A stretch of 64,000 bases of DNA, taken from positions 806,001 to 870,000 of the forward strand of contig NZ_JABBPG010000001.1 in assembly GCF_013140855.1 (NCBI RefSeq), written 5' to 3'. Made by a program: the position numbers and the translations under genes. Below, in pieces: positions 10,059 to 17,840 of this stretch (position 1 is its first letter; each line of letters begins with the position of its first letter). The stretch is from Pseudoalteromonas caenipelagi (GTDB taxonomy: Bacteria > Pseudomonadota > Gammaproteobacteria > Enterobacterales > Alteromonadaceae). The notes beneath the pieces are model-generated. The model was not told where the DNA came from. It worked only from the letters and a program-made list of their open reading frames with translations, and did no database searches.

Positions 10059-10081
10059 AGCGCCCTAATCAATAGGACGCT
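10059..10081 (-). terminator. Terminator of the double-glycine peptide gene at 10095-10241
   Basis: Nine-pair stem (AGCGCCCTA/TAGGACGCT, one G-T pair) around ATCAA, followed on the minus strand by TTATAGTTTT. It starts 14 bases after the stop of the small gene, which supports that gene being expressed as a short single transcript. Confidence 0.7.
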
Positions 10082-10094
10082 CCGTATACTCAAA

Positions 10095-10241
10095 TTACAT
10101 ATGCTTTACGCATGTAAGTCCAGCACAACCTGTAAGAGTATTAGCGCCACCGCCTACCTGCTTTGTCGCTTTCATATCGATGATTAAAGCTTCTTGATTA
10201 TTTAGTTTTTTAAGCTTTTGTTTTTTTAGTTGAAGTCTCAT
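10095..10241 (-). CDS. Small double-glycine leader peptide, candidate secreted/modified peptide precursor
   Basis: 48 residues, with ribosome site AAAAGGAAAT seven bases from the ATG and a terminator just after the stop. The first about 31 residues are Lys/Leu-rich (MRLQLKKQKLKKL) and end in TKQVGG, a classic double-glycine-type leader as cleaved by C39-peptidase transporters. The remaining tail (GANTLTGCAGLTCVKHM) has two Cys and three Thr, which could form a disulfide or thioether rings. The gene at 32489-32644 has the same leader plan but a different tail. No modification or transport gene is adjacent. It lies next to an integrase relic inside an interrupted ybaB-recR locus. It is a predicted peptide gene; product, modification and role (bacteriocin, signal) are unproven. 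Confidence 0.7.
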   Translation of the reverse strand: MRLQLKKQKLKKLNNQEALIIDMKATKQVGGGANTLTGCAGLTCVKHM

Positions 10242-10636
10242 AAATATTTCCTTTTTATTATATTTGCCCTTAAGTGAGCGGTATTAAAATCGCAAAATAA
10301 ATTCCGCACGTCAACACCGTTTACGATAAAAAGCCCAAAAAACGACATAAAAAAACAATCAGTTAATAAAATTCATAGGTTGAAAGCCGTATTCTTTCTA
10401 ACTTTACCAGTCAAATATACACAATAAATTGAACCCTGCTATCATTTGGCTTTCCACTGCCCTAAACACGGCTATATTGTTACAGAGCATGAAATAAAAC
10501 ACAGATATTGGCGCTGTAATTTTTGCTAACTCAAAAATATTCCTTAACCGATTCTTTTTTGCACTGCACATCCGTCTTACTAATAACATCACGTAATTTT
10601 GGAACTTAATATGTACAATGCAAACTGTCATTCTGA

Positions 10637-10852
10637 CGTGGGTTAAAGAAAGCCAAGTTGACACATCAACCTCCGTATCAACTAAGACATATATATGCAA
10701 GTCGTATGCTAAAAGCTGAGGTTAATCACGTATGGCTAGCCAAACAAATGGGGCATGCTGATTGGAGTATGATCCACATCATCTATGGAAAGTGGATTAA
10801 TGAAAGCCGTGATGAGATAAATAAAGTTGCCACCAATTTAGCGTTGCTTTAA
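10637..10852 (+). pseudogene. Tyrosine-recombinase (phage/island integrase) C-terminal remnant
   Basis: An open stretch of 71 codons with no usable start encodes only the end of an integrase: PYQLRHIYASRML (catalytic Arg box), WLAKQMGHADWSMI (catalytic His/Trp box) and IIYGKWI (Tyr nucleophile). Full-length relatives have about 380 residues, so roughly the first 300 are missing. A stop precedes the open part, and an alternative frame just upstream ends within it, suggesting erosion. It lies between ybaB and recR, which are adjacent in most relatives, and so marks a former insertion. Paired TTTGGTATC repeats follow at 10917-10936. Confidence 0.85.
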
Positions 10853-10916
10853 TAGTAAATATTGAGTACAGACGCAACGCCCAAATGAAATAATTTGGAC
10901 TTTTTTATTACTAGCG

Positions 10917-10936
10917 TTTGGTATCTATTTGGTATC
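10917..10936. repeat. Direct repeat TTTGGTATC x2 beside integrase relic
   Basis: TTTGGTATC occurs at 10917-10925 and 10928-10936, an 11-base period, 65 bases past the integrase relic. Short direct repeats beside integrase genes often serve as arm-type binding sites or att sequences. That role is inferred from position only. Confidence 0.4.
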
Positions 10937-10950
10937 CCTATACTTCAGAT

Positions 10951-10980
10951 AAAAAAATAGCGCCTAGAGGCGCTACTTTT
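10951..10980 (-). terminator. Terminator after ybaB
   Basis: TAGCGCCT/AGGCGCTA stem followed on the minus strand by seven T. It lies 13 bases after the ybaB stop and ends the apt-dnaX-ybaB transcript before the inserted segment. Confidence 0.85.
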
Positions 10981-10993
10981 ATAGGATTCTAAG

Positions 10994-11320
10994 TTAGAAC
11001 GGCATTTTGAAGCCAGGTGGTAGTTGCATACCGCCTGTGATGGCTGCCATTTTCTTTTCAGACTCTTCTGCTACGCGGCGTACTGCATCGTTACATGCTG
11101 CGGCTAGTAAGTCTTCAATCATGTCTTTGTCGTCTTCCATTAGGCTTTCGTCAATTTCAACACGACGCACATTGTGGCTACCTAGCATGGTCACTTTTAC
11201 AAGGCCTGCACCAGCTTCGCCAGTTACTTCTAAGTTTTTAATGTCTTCTTGGGCTTTTTGCATGCGCTCTTGCATTTGCTGCGCTTGCTTCATCATGTTA
11301 CCCATTCCACCTTTAAACAT
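10994..11320 (-). CDS. ybaB: Nucleoid-associated protein YbaB/EbfC
   Basis: 108 residues, the usual size. A small dimeric DNA-binding protein of the nucleoid. The Met/Gln-rich N-terminal helix ([20 protein letters not shown]), the central [19 protein letters not shown] strand region and the C-terminal [13 protein letters not shown] are all typical. It follows dnaX by 57 bases, as in E. coli, and is presumably co-transcribed with it. A terminator right after it breaks the usual link to recR. Confidence 0.97.
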   Translation of the reverse strand: MFKGGMGNMMKQAQQMQERMQKAQEDIKNLEVTGEAGAGLVKVTMLGSHNVRRVEIDESLMEDDKDMIEDLLAAACNDAVRRVAEESEKKMAAITGGMQLPPGFKMPF

Positions 11321-11377
11321 AATATGCTCTCTTACATCAATTCAATTGGGCTAAAAGATAAGGGCTATTGTACTTGA

Positions 11378-13621
11378 TTACAATGCCTGTACTGTATTTT
11401 CATCGACCGCTGCATCAAATTCTTGGACAAACTGCACAATATTTGGGTCGCTGTTTATCACATCAACAGCTTGTTGGTAACGGTTGGCATCAATTTTTTG
11501 TTGGATTAAATAAGGTGAGTCTATCACTCCTGGGGCAAAGCTCACCTGTAACTGCACTTCGTAGCTATATATTTCACTGAGCGATGCCGTCAACTTTTGC
11601 CTAAGCATTGGGCTATCTAAGTGCTGTTGGCTTTGATCCACTTCTAAATTAAACGTGTGTCCGTCTTTGGTAAAAATAGAATGCAGTGCAAATTGGCGCA
11701 TTCTACCACCTAGCCCCATACGCTTAATTAAGTGAGCCCATTCGTCTTGCTGATGGGCAAACTTAATATCGCTGATCGGGCTACTAAAATCATCTGGCAC
11801 AGGAATGCTAGGCTCTTGTGACTCAACCGATTTGTTGCTGGTTGGCGGCGCTATTTGCTCTAACAGCTCTGGTGCAAGGTTTGCCTCATTGGGCTTATGT
11901 CGCTCTTTAAAGGCAACTTTCTTTTTAGGCGCTGCCGTTGTCGTTTGGTTTGTTGGCGCTCGGTGCGCCTGAGGCTTTTTTACCTCATCACCTTGCCCTT
12001 GACGTAGCTTTCCCGCGCCCGATATTTGTCTATTTTGTAAAATCCGCGCAATGGCTGACTGAGCTTGCTGCTCTTTATCTGCAATATTGCTAGATATAGC
12101 CTCGGGTTGTGGTGTTTGGTGCTCAGCCGGCGCTTGCGCATCTACCGCATTAACCTGTGCTTGGTCATCAGGTGAAAAACCAAGATCACTGGCTTGCGCC
12201 ATTACTTGCTCATACTGCGCTGCATAGTCTTGATGTTGCGCTTGCTCGCCTTGGTACATATCGACATCGTGGTCGGTTTGGTAATGTTCGCTTTGGTCAA
12301 CTGTATTACTCAACGGTTCATGCGTTGTCTGTTCTACAGGCGTATCGTTTACTGTTGGCTGACTATCAAGGCTATCTTGAGGTGCCGTTGGCTGGGCAAA
12401 CTGTTGTACTGGCGGTGTTACAGCAGCTTGTTGCACTTGTGCTTCATTAGACTTATTCAGCAACGCACGTAAATTACCCACTCGATTTGCTTTGGGCTCT
12501 TCTGTATAGCTTGCTTGGGCAGGCGCACTTTGTATGTTGGTTTTTTCAAATGCCAGTAAACGCAGCATCAGCATTTCAAAACCCAGTTTTTGTTCAGGTG
12601 CCCACTGTAAATCGCGTTTGCCATTGAGTAACAGCTGATAATAAAGCTGCACTTTTTCTGGACCATTTTGCTGAGCAAGTACAGTAACATCTTGCGGGTC
12701 AAAATCACTAAGTCTTGCTGCTTGAGGTACTAACTGAGCCAATTGCATGGCGTGTGTCAGCGCTATCAAGTCATCTAGCACACTGACAAAGTTGCCATTT
12801 TGCTTGGCGATATTATCAACCGCTTGCAGCAATGTTTGCGAATCCTGACAGATTACAGCCGAGAGCAATGTAACAGCATGTGCGTTGTCCATTAAGCCAA
12901 GCATTTGCTGTACCGCAACTAAGGTTAAATCACCATTGGTTTGCGCGATTGCCTGATCGGTTAAACTAAGTGCATCACGCATACTGCCATCAGCGGCTTT
13001 GGCCAACGCTTGCAATGCTGGCTCTTCAAATTTCACCTGCTCTTTGGGCAAAATATCAGCTAACTGACCAATAATGTCATGCTGAGACATGGCATTAAGA
13101 TTAAACTGCAAACAGCGAGATAAAATGGTAACAGGTAACTTTTGTGGATCTGTGGTGGCTAATAAAAACTTAACGTGCAGAGGGGGTTCTTCAAGTGTTT
13201 TAAGCAATGCGTTAAAACTGTGTTTAGATAACATATGCACTTCATCTATGAGGTACACTTTGTAACGACCTCGCGTTGGAGCGTATTGCACGTTATCTAA
13301 AATTTCACGAGTATCTTCTACTTTGGTACGCGATGCGGCATCAATTTCAATCAAGTCAATAAACTTGCCCGCTTCGATATCTTGGCAACTACTGCACGTA
13401 CCACAAGGGTTTGAGGTTATCCCTTGATCGCAATTAAGACTTTTAGCAAAAATACGGGCGATGGTAGTTTTACCAACGCCCCGAGTCCCAGTAAATAAGT
13501 AAGCGTGATGCAGCCTTTGTTCGTTAAGCGCATTAACAAGCGCTTGTTTAACGTGTTGCTGCCCTACTAACTGATGAAAAGTTTGTGGACGCCACTTTCT
13601 AGCTAGGACTTGATAGCTCAT
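11378..13621 (-). CDS. dnaX: DNA polymerase III subunits tau/gamma
   Basis: 747 residues as tau, somewhat longer than E. coli because of a long Gln/Ala/Pro-rich linker (about residues 370-600). Clamp-loader ATPase: Walker A TGTRGVGKTTIARIFAKS (about 44-61), four-Cys zinc module (CDQGITSNPCGTCSSC), DEVHMLS Walker B and SRC sensor (LSRCLQFNL). The C-terminal domain that binds polymerase alpha and DnaB is present. A canonical A AAA AAG slippery site lies in frame at 11975-11981 with a downstream hairpin, predicting a 565-residue gamma form (separate entry). The ATG at 13621 lies one base after the apt stop, so apt-dnaX-ybaB are one unit. Confidence 0.97.
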   Translation of the reverse strand: MSYQVLARKWRPQTFHQLVGQQHVKQALVNALNEQRLHHAYLFTGTRGVGKTTIARIFAKSLNCDQGITSNPCGTCSSCQDIEAGKFIDLIEIDAASRTKVEDTREILDNVQYAPTRGRYKVYLIDEVHMLSKHSFNALLKTLEEPPLHVKFLLATTDPQKLPVTILSRCLQFNLNAMSQHDIIGQLADILPKEQVKFEEPALQALAKAADGSMRDALSLTDQAIAQTNGDLTLVAVQQMLGLMDNAHAVTLLSAVICQDSQTLLQAVDNIAKQNGNFVSVLDDLIALTHAMQLAQLVPQAARLSDFDPQDVTVLAQQNGPEKVQLYYQLLLNGKRDLQWAPEQKLGFEMLMLRLLAFEKTNIQSAPAQASYTEEPKANRVGNLRALLNKSNEAQVQQAAVTPPVQQFAQPTAPQDSLDSQPTVNDTPVEQTTHEPLSNTVDQSEHYQTDHDVDMYQGEQAQHQDYAAQYEQVMAQASDLGFSPDDQAQVNAVDAQAPAEHQTPQPEAISSNIADKEQQAQSAIARILQNRQISGAGKLRQGQGDEVKKPQAHRAPTNQTTTAAPKKKVAFKERHKPNEANLAPELLEQIAPPTSNKSVESQEPSIPVPDDFSSPISDIKFAHQQDEWAHLIKRMGLGGRMRQFALHSIFTKDGHTFNLEVDQSQQHLDSPMLRQKLTASLSEIYSYEVQLQVSFAPGVIDSPYLIQQKIDANRYQQAVDVINSDPNIVQFVQEFDAAVDENTVQAL
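11925..11995 (-). promoter_or_regulatory. dnaX: Predicted programmed -1 frameshift signal in dnaX
   Basis: Codons 547-549 read GTA AAA AAG, giving the heptamer A AAA AAG in the zero frame (11981 down to 11975). Five bases later GGCGC-ACCGA-GCGCC forms a perfect five-pair hairpin (11969-11955), and AAGG about ten bases upstream resembles the stimulatory internal Shine-Dalgarno of E. coli dnaX. A -1 shift adds 16 residues (ASGAPSANKPNDNGSA) and stops at TAA 11925-11927, giving a gamma protein of about 565 residues. Whether it is used is inferred from the E. coli mechanism. Confidence 0.75.
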
Positions 13622-13622
13622 C

Positions 13623-14168
13623 TTATTCGCCTTCGAACTCTACGAGTTTAAGCACCTTAATGCCCATGTCGGCAACGCGCTTTTCACCACCAAGTTCTGG
13701 TAACGATACAACAAATGCGGCATCTGTTGCATTACCGCCAAGGCGTGCAACCAGTTTAGCTGTTGCTTCAATCGTGCCACCTGTTGCGAGTAAGTCATCT
13801 ACTAGTAACACTTGGTCGCCTTCAACAATCGCATCTGCATGTAGTTCTAAAATGTCTTCGCCATACTCAAGTTGATAACTTTGCGAAATAACTTCACGCG
13901 GTAACTTACCAGGCTTGCGTACAGGAATAAAAGGAATACCTAAGGCATACGATAACGGAGCACCGAAAATAAAGCCTCGAGACTCAGTACCAATAATTTT
14001 CGTAAAACCTTTGTCTTTGTATGCTGCGACAAAACTATCTACCGTCGCTTGAAACGCCGCAGGGTTTGCCATTAGCGTTGTTACATCACGAAACATAATA
14101 CCCGGCTTAGGGTAGTTTGGAATAGTAACAATACTGTCTTTAATCATAGACGAATTAACTTGTGTCAT
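13623..14168 (-). CDS. apt: Adenine phosphoribosyltransferase
   Basis: 181 residues from the ATG at 14168 (a second in-frame ATG at 14147 is possible; the ribosome site is weak for both). It converts adenine and PRPP to AMP in purine salvage. The family core is clear: [14 protein letters not shown] near the N-terminus, [13 protein letters not shown], the PRPP-binding motif [16 protein letters not shown], and the C-terminal ELGG. It is the first gene of the apt-dnaX-ybaB unit and its stop is one base from the dnaX start, so translational coupling is likely. Confidence 0.97.
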   Translation of the reverse strand: MTQVNSSMIKDSIVTIPNYPKPGIMFRDVTTLMANPAAFQATVDSFVAAYKDKGFTKIIGTESRGFIFGAPLSYALGIPFIPVRKPGKLPREVISQSYQLEYGEDILELHADAIVEGDQVLLVDDLLATGGTIEATAKLVARLGGNATDAAFVVSLPELGGEKRVADMGIKVLKLVEFEGE

Positions 14169-14287
14169 TTTGGCACGCTTTGTTAAATAAATTTTCAAAA
14201 AAATGATTATAACAAGATTGACCAAACATGGAACGCTATGAGGCGGGATTCTCGACTAAACTCGATTGAAGTGCTTTATAAACGTAC

Positions 14288-14314
14288 AAAAAAGGCCGCA
14301 AATGCAGCCTTTTC
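14288..14314 (-). terminator. Terminator after small membrane peptide gene
   Basis: AAAAGGCTGC/GCGGCCTTTT stem (one wobble) followed by T's on the minus strand, starting 8 bases after the stop of the gene at 14323-14442. It isolates that small gene from apt. Confidence 0.75.
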
Positions 14315-14322
14315 TATTCTTG

Positions 14323-14442
14323 TTATGCTAGCGCTGTTGCCCAGCCAAGAATCGCGTTTAAACACCCAATGCCAGCAAATACAGCAAGAAATGCAATAAA
14401 ATATGTTGCATTGAACGGGTCTTTAAATTCACCTTTAGACAT
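14323..14442 (-). CDS. 39-residue single-span membrane peptide
   Basis: The ATG at 14442 is preceded by TTAAGGTAGTATT, a reasonable ribosome site, and the stop is followed at once by a good terminator, so the frame has the marks of an expressed small gene. The product starts MSKGEFKDPFNATYF and continues as one hydrophobic segment (IAFLAVFAGIGCLNAILGWA) containing one Cys, with almost no tail, so an inner-membrane peptide with a cytoplasmic N-terminus is likely. It lies between apt and hvfC on the same strand. I do not recognise the family. The size is like that of small subunits or regulators of membrane complexes, but nothing here ties it to one. Confidence 0.55.
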   Translation of the reverse strand: MSKGEFKDPFNATYFIAFLAVFAGIGCLNAILGWATALA

Positions 14443-14511
14443 AATACTACCTTAATTTAAGCACGACAAAACGGCGCACATAATAATCGATATGCCTAAA
14501 TGGATAAAGCC

Positions 14512-15258
14512 CTATTCGCTATTTTTACTCGCAACAATACCTAACTCCACAAAGGCTGCAAGGGTTTGTTTGGCTCCAGCTTGTAATTGAGCAAGCTCAA
14601 ATTGCGGTAACTGATGATGTATTTGGGCAGTTAAATCAGCAAAAAATATACCGGGGCTTTGTTCAATAATCTGCAGTAGCATTGCCGTCATCGGGTTAGA
14701 AGACAAAAACGCCACTTCCTCTGCGGTATCTCTGTACACAACAAAATAGTGTGGCTGTTCGCTTGGCTGGGTAGGGAAAAACTCTGGACTTATTTGATGT
14801 ACAGGAAACTGATAGCTAAGGTTTCGCGCTGTGTCTTTAAAAAATAGTGGTTGCGTGCTCAAATCTTCAACTAGTACATAATCATCGCAGCTTTGGCATA
14901 CCGCAACATCTAGCTCAACCCATTCATAATGCGCCAGCTCCAACATAAAGCACGGATCTGAAGGGGTTAGTTCATATTCCAACTGTAAAAATTGTAAAAA
15001 TTCTTGGCTTATTTCTAAAAAGTAAGGCGTTTTGCAATGATGATTGCTAAAAAATTGACGCACTATAAGCAGCCAATCGGCTTCATCATACAAACTTTTT
15101 AATACGGGAAATGCCGAAGACACAAACCCTTCAATGTTATTAAAAAACAACTCTCGATAAATGCTAAGACGTCGGTCTTCTATATCGCTTGGAGCAACCA
15201 CGTTTTGTGGATCTCTAATGTGAGCCATAAACGTATTTTGCACGTCACTAAAAGACAT
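14512..15258 (-). CDS. hvfC: HvfC/BufC-type MNIO partner protein (DUF2063)
   Basis: 248 residues. The N-terminal DUF2063 domain (FMAHIRDPQN...RRLSIYRELFFNNIEGFVSSAFPVLKSL) is followed by the usual second domain. This family is the partner of DUF692 enzymes and is thought to present the precursor peptide to the enzyme. Its ATG overlaps the hvfB stop (TAATG), so translation is coupled. The order hvfA-hvfB-hvfC matches the Haemophilus operon for copper-binding modified peptides. The fourth gene there (a DoxX-type membrane protein, hvfD) is missing; instead the 39-residue membrane peptide gene lies 69 bases downstream. The family assignment is strong and the exact role is from homologues. Confidence 0.92.
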   Translation of the reverse strand: MSFSDVQNTFMAHIRDPQNVVAPSDIEDRRLSIYRELFFNNIEGFVSSAFPVLKSLYDEADWLLIVRQFFSNHHCKTPYFLEISQEFLQFLQLEYELTPSDPCFMLELAHYEWVELDVAVCQSCDDYVLVEDLSTQPLFFKDTARNLSYQFPVHQISPEFFPTQPSEQPHYFVVYRDTAEEVAFLSSNPMTAMLLQIIEQSPGIFFADLTAQIHHQLPQFELAQLQAGAKQTLAAFVELGIVASKNSE

Positions 15259-16100
15259 TAGGCAACCCCTTTTTTATGCTGATGATGTTGCTTTTGTATG
15301 CCTTCAATATGCTGCAGCTCATTTTCTAAATCAGTCATACAGGGGATATTAAAGTCTCTTTCTAGCAGCGTTGGAAAAACACCATGATAGTGATAGGCCT
15401 TTTCTAGCAATTGCCAAACCGGGTCACACACTGGCGCGCCATGCGTGTCAACTAACAAGTCTTCTGCTTCTTCATAATGGCCTGCAACATGTCCGTAGGC
15501 AATACGCTCTGATGGCATCGCTTTTAAAAACGCTTCGGCATCATAACCGTGGTTAATGCTGTTTACATAAATGTTATTTACATCTAAAAGTAGATCGCAA
15601 TCAGCTTGCTCTAAAACAGCTAAGGTAAACGCTTGTTCCGACATTTCCTGACCAGGAGCTGCATAGTAAGATACGTTCTCTACGGCTATACGTCGTTCTA
15701 AAATATCCTGAACTTGGCTTATTCTGCGTGCAACATGCGTTACTGCCTCCTCGGTAAACGGAATTGGCATTAGGTCATACATGTGCCCCTCACCAGAGCA
15801 ATAACTGAGGTGTTCACTGTAAAGTAAAATATTATGTTCTTTAAAGAATGCCTTTAATGACTTTATAAATGCCACATCTAATGGCGCAGGAGAGCCCAAA
15901 GAAAGGGATAACCCATGGCAGATAAAGGCGTACTGTTCAGTGAGTTGTTTAAATTGGCGTCCATACTTCCCCCCCATTTTAAGCCAGTTCTCTGGTGCTA
16001 CCTCAAAAAATTGGGCAATGTGTGGTGGCGCTATTAGAAAGTCATCTAGCATCTCACGTCTAAAACCTAAACCAACACGACCAAGTTTACTCGTTTGCAT
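15258..16100 (-). CDS. hvfB: Multinuclear non-heme iron oxidase HvfB (DUF692)
   Basis: 280 residues from the ATG at 16100, with ribosome site TTTTTGAGGTAAAA. TIM-barrel DUF692/MNIO enzyme. Conserved metal-ligand and active-site segments are present in order: CHGLSLSLG, LYSEHLSYC, RIAVENVSYY, LLLDVNNIYVNSINHG, YGHVAGHYEE, VDTHGAPVCDPVW and LLERDFNIP. Characterised relatives oxidise cysteines in EGKCG-type motifs to thioamide/azole groups that bind copper. The adjacent HvfA has 14 such motifs, an unusually long substrate, so the enzyme is expected to act many times on one peptide. It overlaps hvfC by one base. Confidence 0.94.
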   Translation of the reverse strand: MQTSKLGRVGLGFRREMLDDFLIAPPHIAQFFEVAPENWLKMGGKYGRQFKQLTEQYAFICHGLSLSLGSPAPLDVAFIKSLKAFFKEHNILLYSEHLSYCSGEGHMYDLMPIPFTEEAVTHVARRISQVQDILERRIAVENVSYYAAPGQEMSEQAFTLAVLEQADCDLLLDVNNIYVNSINHGYDAEAFLKAMPSERIAYGHVAGHYEEAEDLLVDTHGAPVCDPVWQLLEKAYHYHGVFPTLLERDFNIPCMTDLENELQHIEGIQKQHHQHKKGVA

Positions 16101-16157
16101 TTTTACCTCAAAAATAAGAGCAACCGAGGTTGCTCTATTTGTCATACTACTAGGCGA

Positions 16158-16664
16158 TTAGTGAGAACCACATTTACCTTCTTTTTTAGCTTTTTTGTCG
16201 CCACCACATTTGCCTTCACCGCACTTACCTTCTTTTTTAGCTTTGTGCTCGCCGCCACATTTGCCTTCGCCGCACTTACCTTCTTTTTTACCTTTGTGCT
16301 CGCCGCCACATTTGCCTTCGCCGCACTTACCTTCTTTTTTGCCTTTGTGCTCGCCGCCACATTTGCCTTCGCCACACTTACCTTCTTTTTTGCCTTTGTG
16401 CTCGCCGCCACATTTGCCTTCGCCGCACTTACCTTCTTTTTTGCCTTTGTGCTCGCCGCCACATTTGCCTTCGCCGCACTTACCTTCTTTTTTACCTTTG
16501 TGCTCGCCACCACATTTACCTTCAGCTCCGTCTAACTGGTATCCAGCAGTCATAGCTTCGAATGCAAAAGGGTTTGCACTGGCTTCTGTCGCAGTTAATC
16601 CAGCTGTACCAATAACAACAGCGCCAAGCGTTAGAGCAATAGAATTCTTTTTGATTGTATTCAT
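16158..16664 (-). CDS. hvfA: HvfA-like exported EGKCG-repeat peptide (MNIO substrate)
   Basis: 168 residues from the ATG at 16664 (AAAGAGAACCAGTT precedes it). A signal peptide (about residues 1-30, ending TEASA) is followed by a short conserved NPFAFEAMTAGYQLDGA region. Residues 48-166 are then seven nearly identical 17-residue units of the form EGKCGGEHKGKK-EGKCG, 14 EGKCG motifs in all; the last two units vary (HKAKK, DKKAKK). HvfA/bufferin homologues carry far fewer motifs, whose Cys are oxidised by HvfB with HvfC and then bind copper. The Lys/His spacers add further metal ligands. It is predicted to be an exported copper-sequestering peptide. The first gene of hvfABC. Confidence 0.93.
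   Translation of the reverse strand: MNTIKKNSIALTLGAVVIGTAGLTATEASANPFAFEAMTAGYQLDGAEGKCGGEHKGKKEGKCGEGKCGGEHKGKKEGKCGEGKCGGEHKGKKEGKCGEGKCGGEHKGKKEGKCGEGKCGGEHKGKKEGKCGEGKCGGEHKAKKEGKCGEGKCGGDKKAKKEGKCGSH
16167..16523 (-). repeat. 51-bp tandem repeat, seven units, inside hvfA
   Basis: Seven consecutive 51-base units encode the 17-residue EGKCG repeats of HvfA. Copies are almost identical at base level, with drift in the units nearest the stop, which indicates recent expansion by slippage or unequal recombination. Copy number may vary between strains. Confidence 0.95.
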
Positions 16665-16818
16665 AACTGGTTCTCTTTTTAAAATAAATGATTCTTTGTA
16701 CAAGACCTCACGTGAACTAAAAATATTTCATCAAAAAGCTAAAAAAAGCAAATTTACACTTAGCAATTGTTTGTTGCTCGTTTAAAATGGCCGCCCTTTG
16801 CACTAACTATTAAGCAGT

Positions 16819-17805
16819 ATGAAACTTGTATTAGCCCCAATGGAAGGCGTTGTAGACTTTAAAATGCGCCAATTGCTCACTGACATTGGTGGCTTTGACC
16901 TATGTGTGACTGAATTTATTCGTGTTGTAGATTTAACTTTGCCAAGGCGAGTTTTCACTAGGTATTGCCCCGAGCTGCTTAATAAAGGAAAAACACGTTC
17001 AGGAACCCCCGTTAGAATTCAACTACTCGGTCAGGTGCCGCACGTGCTTGCCGCCAATGCGAGAAAAGCAGTGATGCTAGGCTCTCATGGGGTTGATTTA
17101 AATTTCGGCTGCCCCGCAAAAACCGTCAACAAAAGTAAAGGTGGTGCGGTTTTGCTAAAAGAACCTGAGCAAATTTATCAAATAATTAAAGCTGTGAGAG
17201 AAGCGGTGCCGCAAGAGCATGTTGTTAGCGCTAAAATTCGTTTAGGCTTTGATGATGATAGCAACAGTACTGAAATCGTGGATGCGGTACAAAGCGCTGG
17301 AGCGTCAAGTTTAGCCATACATGCTAGAACTAAACGAGATGGTTACAAACCCCCAGCCTATTGGGAAAAAATCCCTCCACTGCTCGCTCGCCTTCGTATT
17401 CCTGTCATCGCTAACGGAGAAATCTGGCAAGTTGAAGATGCCTTTGTATGCCAACAAAGAAGCGGTTGCCAAGATTTAATGATTGGTCGTGGTGCGCTTG
17501 CTATGCCGGACCTAGCCGCAAAAATAAAGGCAAAATTCCTTAACAATCATCACCAAGCGCTTAGCTGGGAAAATGTGATATACCATATTTTGCACTCTTC
17601 TATGCACCAAGACCCGAGCGTCAGTGAAAAGTATTTTTCAGCGCGTACTAAACAATGGTTAGGCTATCTAAAACGCCAATACCCACAAGCCCACCTTTTA
17701 TTTGATGAAATAAAAACCCTCAAATATAAAGATGATGTGATTACTGTGCTTGAGAAATACGCAAAGTGTCCGAGTCTTGATTCAAATCATGATAACGATT
17801 TATAA
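16819..17805 (+). CDS. dusC: tRNA-dihydrouridine(16) synthase DusC
   Basis: 328 residues, standard length. FMN/NADPH-dependent reduction of U16 in tRNA. The N-terminal LAPMEGVVDFKMRQLL is DusC-like, GVDLNFGCPAKTVNKSKGGAVLL carries the catalytic Cys loop, and SLAIHARTKRDGYKPPAYW and IANGEIW...MIGRGALAMPDL complete the flavin barrel. The C-terminal half with WLGYLKRQY is the tRNA-binding helical domain. It is divergent from hvfA and followed 35 bases later by the DksA-type gene, possibly in one transcript. Confidence 0.96.
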   Translation: MKLVLAPMEGVVDFKMRQLLTDIGGFDLCVTEFIRVVDLTLPRRVFTRYCPELLNKGKTRSGTPVRIQLLGQVPHVLAANARKAVMLGSHGVDLNFGCPAKTVNKSKGGAVLLKEPEQIYQIIKAVREAVPQEHVVSAKIRLGFDDDSNSTEIVDAVQSAGASSLAIHARTKRDGYKPPAYWEKIPPLLARLRIPVIANGEIWQVEDAFVCQQRSGCQDLMIGRGALAMPDLAAKIKAKFLNNHHQALSWENVIYHILHSSMHQDPSVSEKYFSARTKQWLGYLKRQYPQAHLLFDEIKTLKYKDDVITVLEKYAKCPSLDSNHDNDL

Positions 17806-17840
17806 AGCTGATGATAATAGAAGCTCACAGGAGAGCGACT

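Noticed and set aside
11919..11930. Second A-rich run in dnaX (CCT AAA AAG) as the frameshift site
   Set aside because: The first base is T, so -1 slippage would mispair in the P site; the canonical A AAA AAG 50 bases upstream is better and this run supplies its stop codon.
16095..16535. Long plus-strand open frame of Phe/Ala/Thr repeats opposite hvfA
   Set aside because: It is the antisense shadow of the 51-base hvfA repeats; no ribosome site and the true gene has signal peptide and operon context.
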